DNA of 64,000 bases from CAXXFQ01 sp963674475. Its GTDB lineage: Bacteria > Planctomycetota > Planctomycetia > Pirellulales > Thermoguttaceae. Below, piece by piece: positions 61,436 through 64,000 of the stretch; within the stretch, counting starts at the first letter, position 1; each line of letters opens with the position of its first letter. The stretch lies in the NCBI GenBank assembly GCA_963674475.2, contig CAXXFQ010000021.1, positions 62,001 through 126,000 on the forward strand. The letters are read 5' to 3'. The translations under genes and the position numbers were made by a program. The notes beneath the pieces were generated by a model. It made no database searches. It was not told where the DNA came from and saw only the letters and a program-made list of their open reading frames with translations.

Positions 61436-64000
61436 ATGAAAGCATTGATCGTCAGCTCCGAAGTCTCTTCCGAAAATTCGCTTCTCTCGTTGCTCTCCCA
61501 TTACGGTTGGGGAGGAGAAATCGTCAACGTCTCTGAGGTTTCTGAAAAGCTGCAGTCGGATTCTTATCGAGCTATTCTCGTTTGCGCCGAATTTTTGCCG
61601 GACAAAGGTGTGGAGTTTGCCATTCGGGTTCGGGCACTTCCCCAGGGATGGCAGATTTTGCTTCTGTCGGTTTGCCAAGGGACAAATTCTGCTTTGGTCG
61701 AACGTCTTTTGGCGGTCGGCTATGACGACGTCATTGCGATGCCTTCCCAGAACGATCGTCTCGGTGGGCGTCTGGCCGGAGCGGAATGTCGCGTGAGGGG
61801 GATCGGTTTCATGGGAATGCAGGATAACTCGATTCGAAGTCTCGTCGAGTCATCCGGATCGCTTGCACGAGATGTTCCTTACGGGGTTTTTCGCACCACG
61901 GTCAAGGGACGTATTTTGGAAGCGAACCGTGCCTTGGCGGAAATGTTTGGCTACGACTGCGAAGAGGATTTGCTTGCGTTGGAATTGCCAAAAGACATTT
62001 ATGTCAATCCCGAAGAGCGAGACCAGTTGTGGACCAATTGGTCGAATTATATTGCAGGGCAAGAACTCCTCGGTAAGCGGCGAGATGGTACGGAATTCAT
62101 TATGCGGGTTTATGGTCGAACGATTCGTGACGATCAAGGAAATCCGAAAGAGCTTGAAGGAATTGTTCAAGACGTGACCGAACAAGTCAAAGCCGAGAAT
62201 CGATTGCGTCAAACCAACGAGGAGCTGCTTTCGATCTATTCGGGCATGCACGACGGCATTTTGGTTCTCGATCTTGAATCGGAAATCTTTCTTCGGACCA
62301 ATCCGGCCATGTCGCGCATTACCGGTTATGATTTAGAAGAATTGCGTAAAATGGGGCCGATGGATCTTTTTCAAACTGAACCTTCGGTCGATTTACAAGG
62401 GCGGTACGAATTGCTCAAAAAGAAGCGAACCATTCAGCGGTCCTCGGTTCCGTTGCGTCACAAAAACGGCTCGACGATATATTGCGATATGGGAATTTTC
62501 CCTTTGATTTCCCACGGACGAGAGTGTCTTGTCGGTTTCTTTCGTAATGTAACGGAAAAGGTGAAGGCCGAAGAAGCGGTCGCTAAAACGGAAGCGAAAT
62601 TTTATGCCGTGTTTGAAGAAGCCGCTTTGGGGATGGCGGTGACTGATGAGGACGGAACGATACTTCAAGTGAATAAAAATCTTACTTCGATGACGAAAAG
62701 CTTGTCGTCGAAAAAGTTGATTGGGCGAAAGTATACGGAATTCTTTACTCCCGAAGATGGCGCTGAAATTCAGAGTCGGATCGAAGCGTGCATTCGAAAG
62801 GGGAAAAAATCGTTGCAGGTGGTCAAGCCGATTTTCGTGAGCAAGGGAAAGTCGTTTTGGGGTCGCGTTTCGCTTTCCTTCATCCATGAGGAGGGGAAAG
62901 TGATCCATGTTGTTGAGGATATTACGGAGCGAAAGGAAGCCCAAGAGGCGTTGGCTGAGTCTGAATCTTCGTTGCGTCGGGTCTTGAACAATATGCCCGA
63001 CCGGGTCGTGATGCTCGACCTCGAAGGGACCATCCTCTATTGGAATCACAGTGGGGATCATTTTTCGACGAAAGAGGTTGTTGGGAGAAACTTCTTGTCG
63101 TTTGTCGAGGAAGAAAGTGTGGCCGCTGTCAGGGAAGCGTTTGAAAAAACGATCCAAATGCAGGCTAATCAGTCAGTGAATGCTCGTGATTTTTTGGGGA
63201 ATTGGTGGTATTGTCGCGGTGTGCCCATTGCGAAAGAGGGCAACGTCGAGAATGTGATGGTTTTTTTGACCGACATTACCAAGGAAAAGCACTCGGAAGA
63301 GGCTATCCTCGAGGAGCAAGAGCTTTTGCGGAGGTTATTGGAACTTTTGGAAAAAGATCGAGGACTGATCGCGTTCGAATTGCACGATGGTTTTTGCCAG
63401 CAACTGACCGGCGCGATTCTTCAACTCGAGGCAGCCTCGGAAGCTTTTCGGCAAACGGGCGGTCAGGTTCCGGAAAGTTATGGACTCGGCATGAAGATGA
63501 TTCAGGAGAGTATCACTGAAGCGAGACGACTGGTACGAGGGCTTCGGCCGCCGGCGTTGGATGAATACGGGATCGTTCCTGCGATCGAACATCTGGCCGA
63601 CGATTATCGAAAGCCGGATAATATGCAGATCGAACTCTTCGCGGATATGGGGACGCACCGATTGGCTCAACCTCTGGAAAACGCCATTTTCCGAATGGTC
63701 CAAGAGTCGCTCAATAACGTTCAGCAGCACAGCCAAAGCCAACAGGTAGAGATCAGGCTACGTCGCGAAAAAACCAAAATCGATATCGAGGTTCGAGATT
63801 GGGGCGTCGGTTTTGATTTGGCAAAGGTGAAGGCTCAACATTTCGGAATTCGAGGAATTCAAGAGCGTGCGAGGCTTTTGGGAGGACGTGCCGAGATTGA
63901 GAGTGCTCCCGGGAAAGGGACCCGGATTCATGTCGAGTTGCCCGCGATCGAGTCGGTGGCGACAGTCGAATCGGCAAGCACGCCAAAGGACATCGTTGAA
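61436..64000 (+). CDS. Multi-PAS sensor histidine kinase (3' partial)
   Basis: Open to the right edge; 855 residues are visible. Residues 1-120 resemble a receiver without the usual phosphorylation Asp (MKALIVSSEVSSEN...ILVCAEFLP). Then four PAS domains, at about 145-250, 265-385, 390-505 and 515-630, and a NarX/HisKA_3-type kinase with H650 in ELHDGFCQQLTGA, an N-box-like VQESLNNVQQHS and G1 box RDWGVGFD, G2 GIRGIQERARLLGGRAEIES and GKGTRIHVELP. No membrane helix, so it reads a cytoplasmic signal. The last residues are low-complexity Val/Ser/Ala and may lead to a further domain outside the window. Confidence 0.92.
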   Translation, partial: MKALIVSSEVSSENSLLSLLSHYGWGGEIVNVSEVSEKLQSDSYRAILVCAEFLPDKGVEFAIRVRALPQGWQILLLSVCQGTNSALVERLLAVGYDDVIAMPSQNDRLGGRLAGAECRVRGIGFMGMQDNSIRSLVESSGSLARDVPYGVFRTTVKGRILEANRALAEMFGYDCEEDLLALELPKDIYVNPEERDQLWTNWSNYIAGQELLGKRRDGTEFIMRVYGRTIRDDQGNPKELEGIVQDVTEQVKAENRLRQTNEELLSIYSGMHDGILVLDLESEIFLRTNPAMSRITGYDLEELRKMGPMDLFQTEPSVDLQGRYELLKKKRTIQRSSVPLRHKNGSTIYCDMGIFPLISHGRECLVGFFRNVTEKVKAEEAVAKTEAKFYAVFEEAALGMAVTDEDGTILQVNKNLTSMTKSLSSKKLIGRKYTEFFTPEDGAEIQSRIEACIRKGKKSLQVVKPIFVSKGKSFWGRVSLSFIHEEGKVIHVVEDITERKEAQEALAESESSLRRVLNNMPDRVVMLDLEGTILYWNHSGDHFSTKEVVGRNFLSFVEEESVAAVREAFEKTIQMQANQSVNARDFLGNWWYCRGVPIAKEGNVENVMVFLTDITKEKHSEEAILEEQELLRRLLELLEKDRGLIAFELHDGFCQQLTGAILQLEAASEAFRQTGGQVPESYGLGMKMIQESITEARRLVRGLRPPALDEYGIVPAIEHLADDYRKPDNMQIELFADMGTHRLAQPLENAIFRMVQESLNNVQQHSQSQQVEIRLRREKTKIDIEVRDWGVGFDLAKVKAQHFGIRGIQERARLLGGRAEIESAPGKGTRIHVELPAIESVATVESASTPKDIVE

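Overview
The window reads as chromosomal DNA of a strictly anaerobic, H2-metabolising bacterium, most likely a member of the Planctomycetota. The planctomycete signs are a Hanks-type kinase with TPR-like tail, a DUF1080 secreted protein, a small conserved protein at 51985-52203, and a Tat-exported M14 peptidase. The anaerobic signs are an [FeFe] hydrogenase, an orange-protein (ORP)-type ATPase cluster and a desulfoferrodoxin. The assignment is inferred from gene content only; there is no rRNA gene here.

Layout. (1) 1-3359: kinase cut by the left edge, then a hypothetical gene. (2) 3392-14052, minus strand: a hydrogen module read as [hydrogenase-like sensor fused to a histidine kinase] - [stand-alone receiver] - hydC - hydB - hydA - [hydrogenase-like PAS sensor HydS] - [SpoIIE/PP2C phosphatase]. 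hydB is broken by three single-base indels. (3) 14317-26003, plus strand: an NtrC-type sigma-54 activator, a receiver/GcvH-like fusion, then nqrABCDEF-apbE-nqrM for Na+-NQR. (4) 26036-34946: a divergent ORP-like cluster (Mrp-NifX fusion, DUF89 protein, NifX-like protein, sigma-54 activator, Gly/Arg-rich proteins, two MinD-type ATPases with ferredoxin inserts, MBL-fold protein). (5) 35080-51230: housekeeping and secreted enzymes (DUF1080, CAP, glpK, M14 peptidase, esterase, hypBA plus a [NiFe]-hydrogenase protease, FadL-like porin, fusA, RNase D, nhaD). (6) 51985-64000: small conserved protein, GNAT, MoxR, a TetR-RND efflux operon, desulfoferrodoxin, and a sensor kinase running off the right edge.

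The main result is regulatory. Four sequences fit the sigma-54 -24/-12 consensus. Two of them, in front of the hydrogenase-kinase operon and in front of the receiver-GcvH/nqr operon, each have the same 12-mer CATACACTGTAT 110-190 bp upstream, with the NtrC-type activator gene lying between. The other two flank the second activator and have the dyad ATTGCATWATGCAAT (or a close variant) upstream. I infer a circuit in which a hydrogenase-like kinase reads H2 or redox state and, through phosphotransfer, sets expression of both the H2-handling and the Na+-pumping machinery.

Other structure worth noting: an intergenic repeat present three times with a hairpin whose arms change in concert, a 154-bp MITE-like element between hydC and the receiver gene, a cluster of small palindromes inserted in frame in an esterase gene, and a long structured leader in front of fusA.
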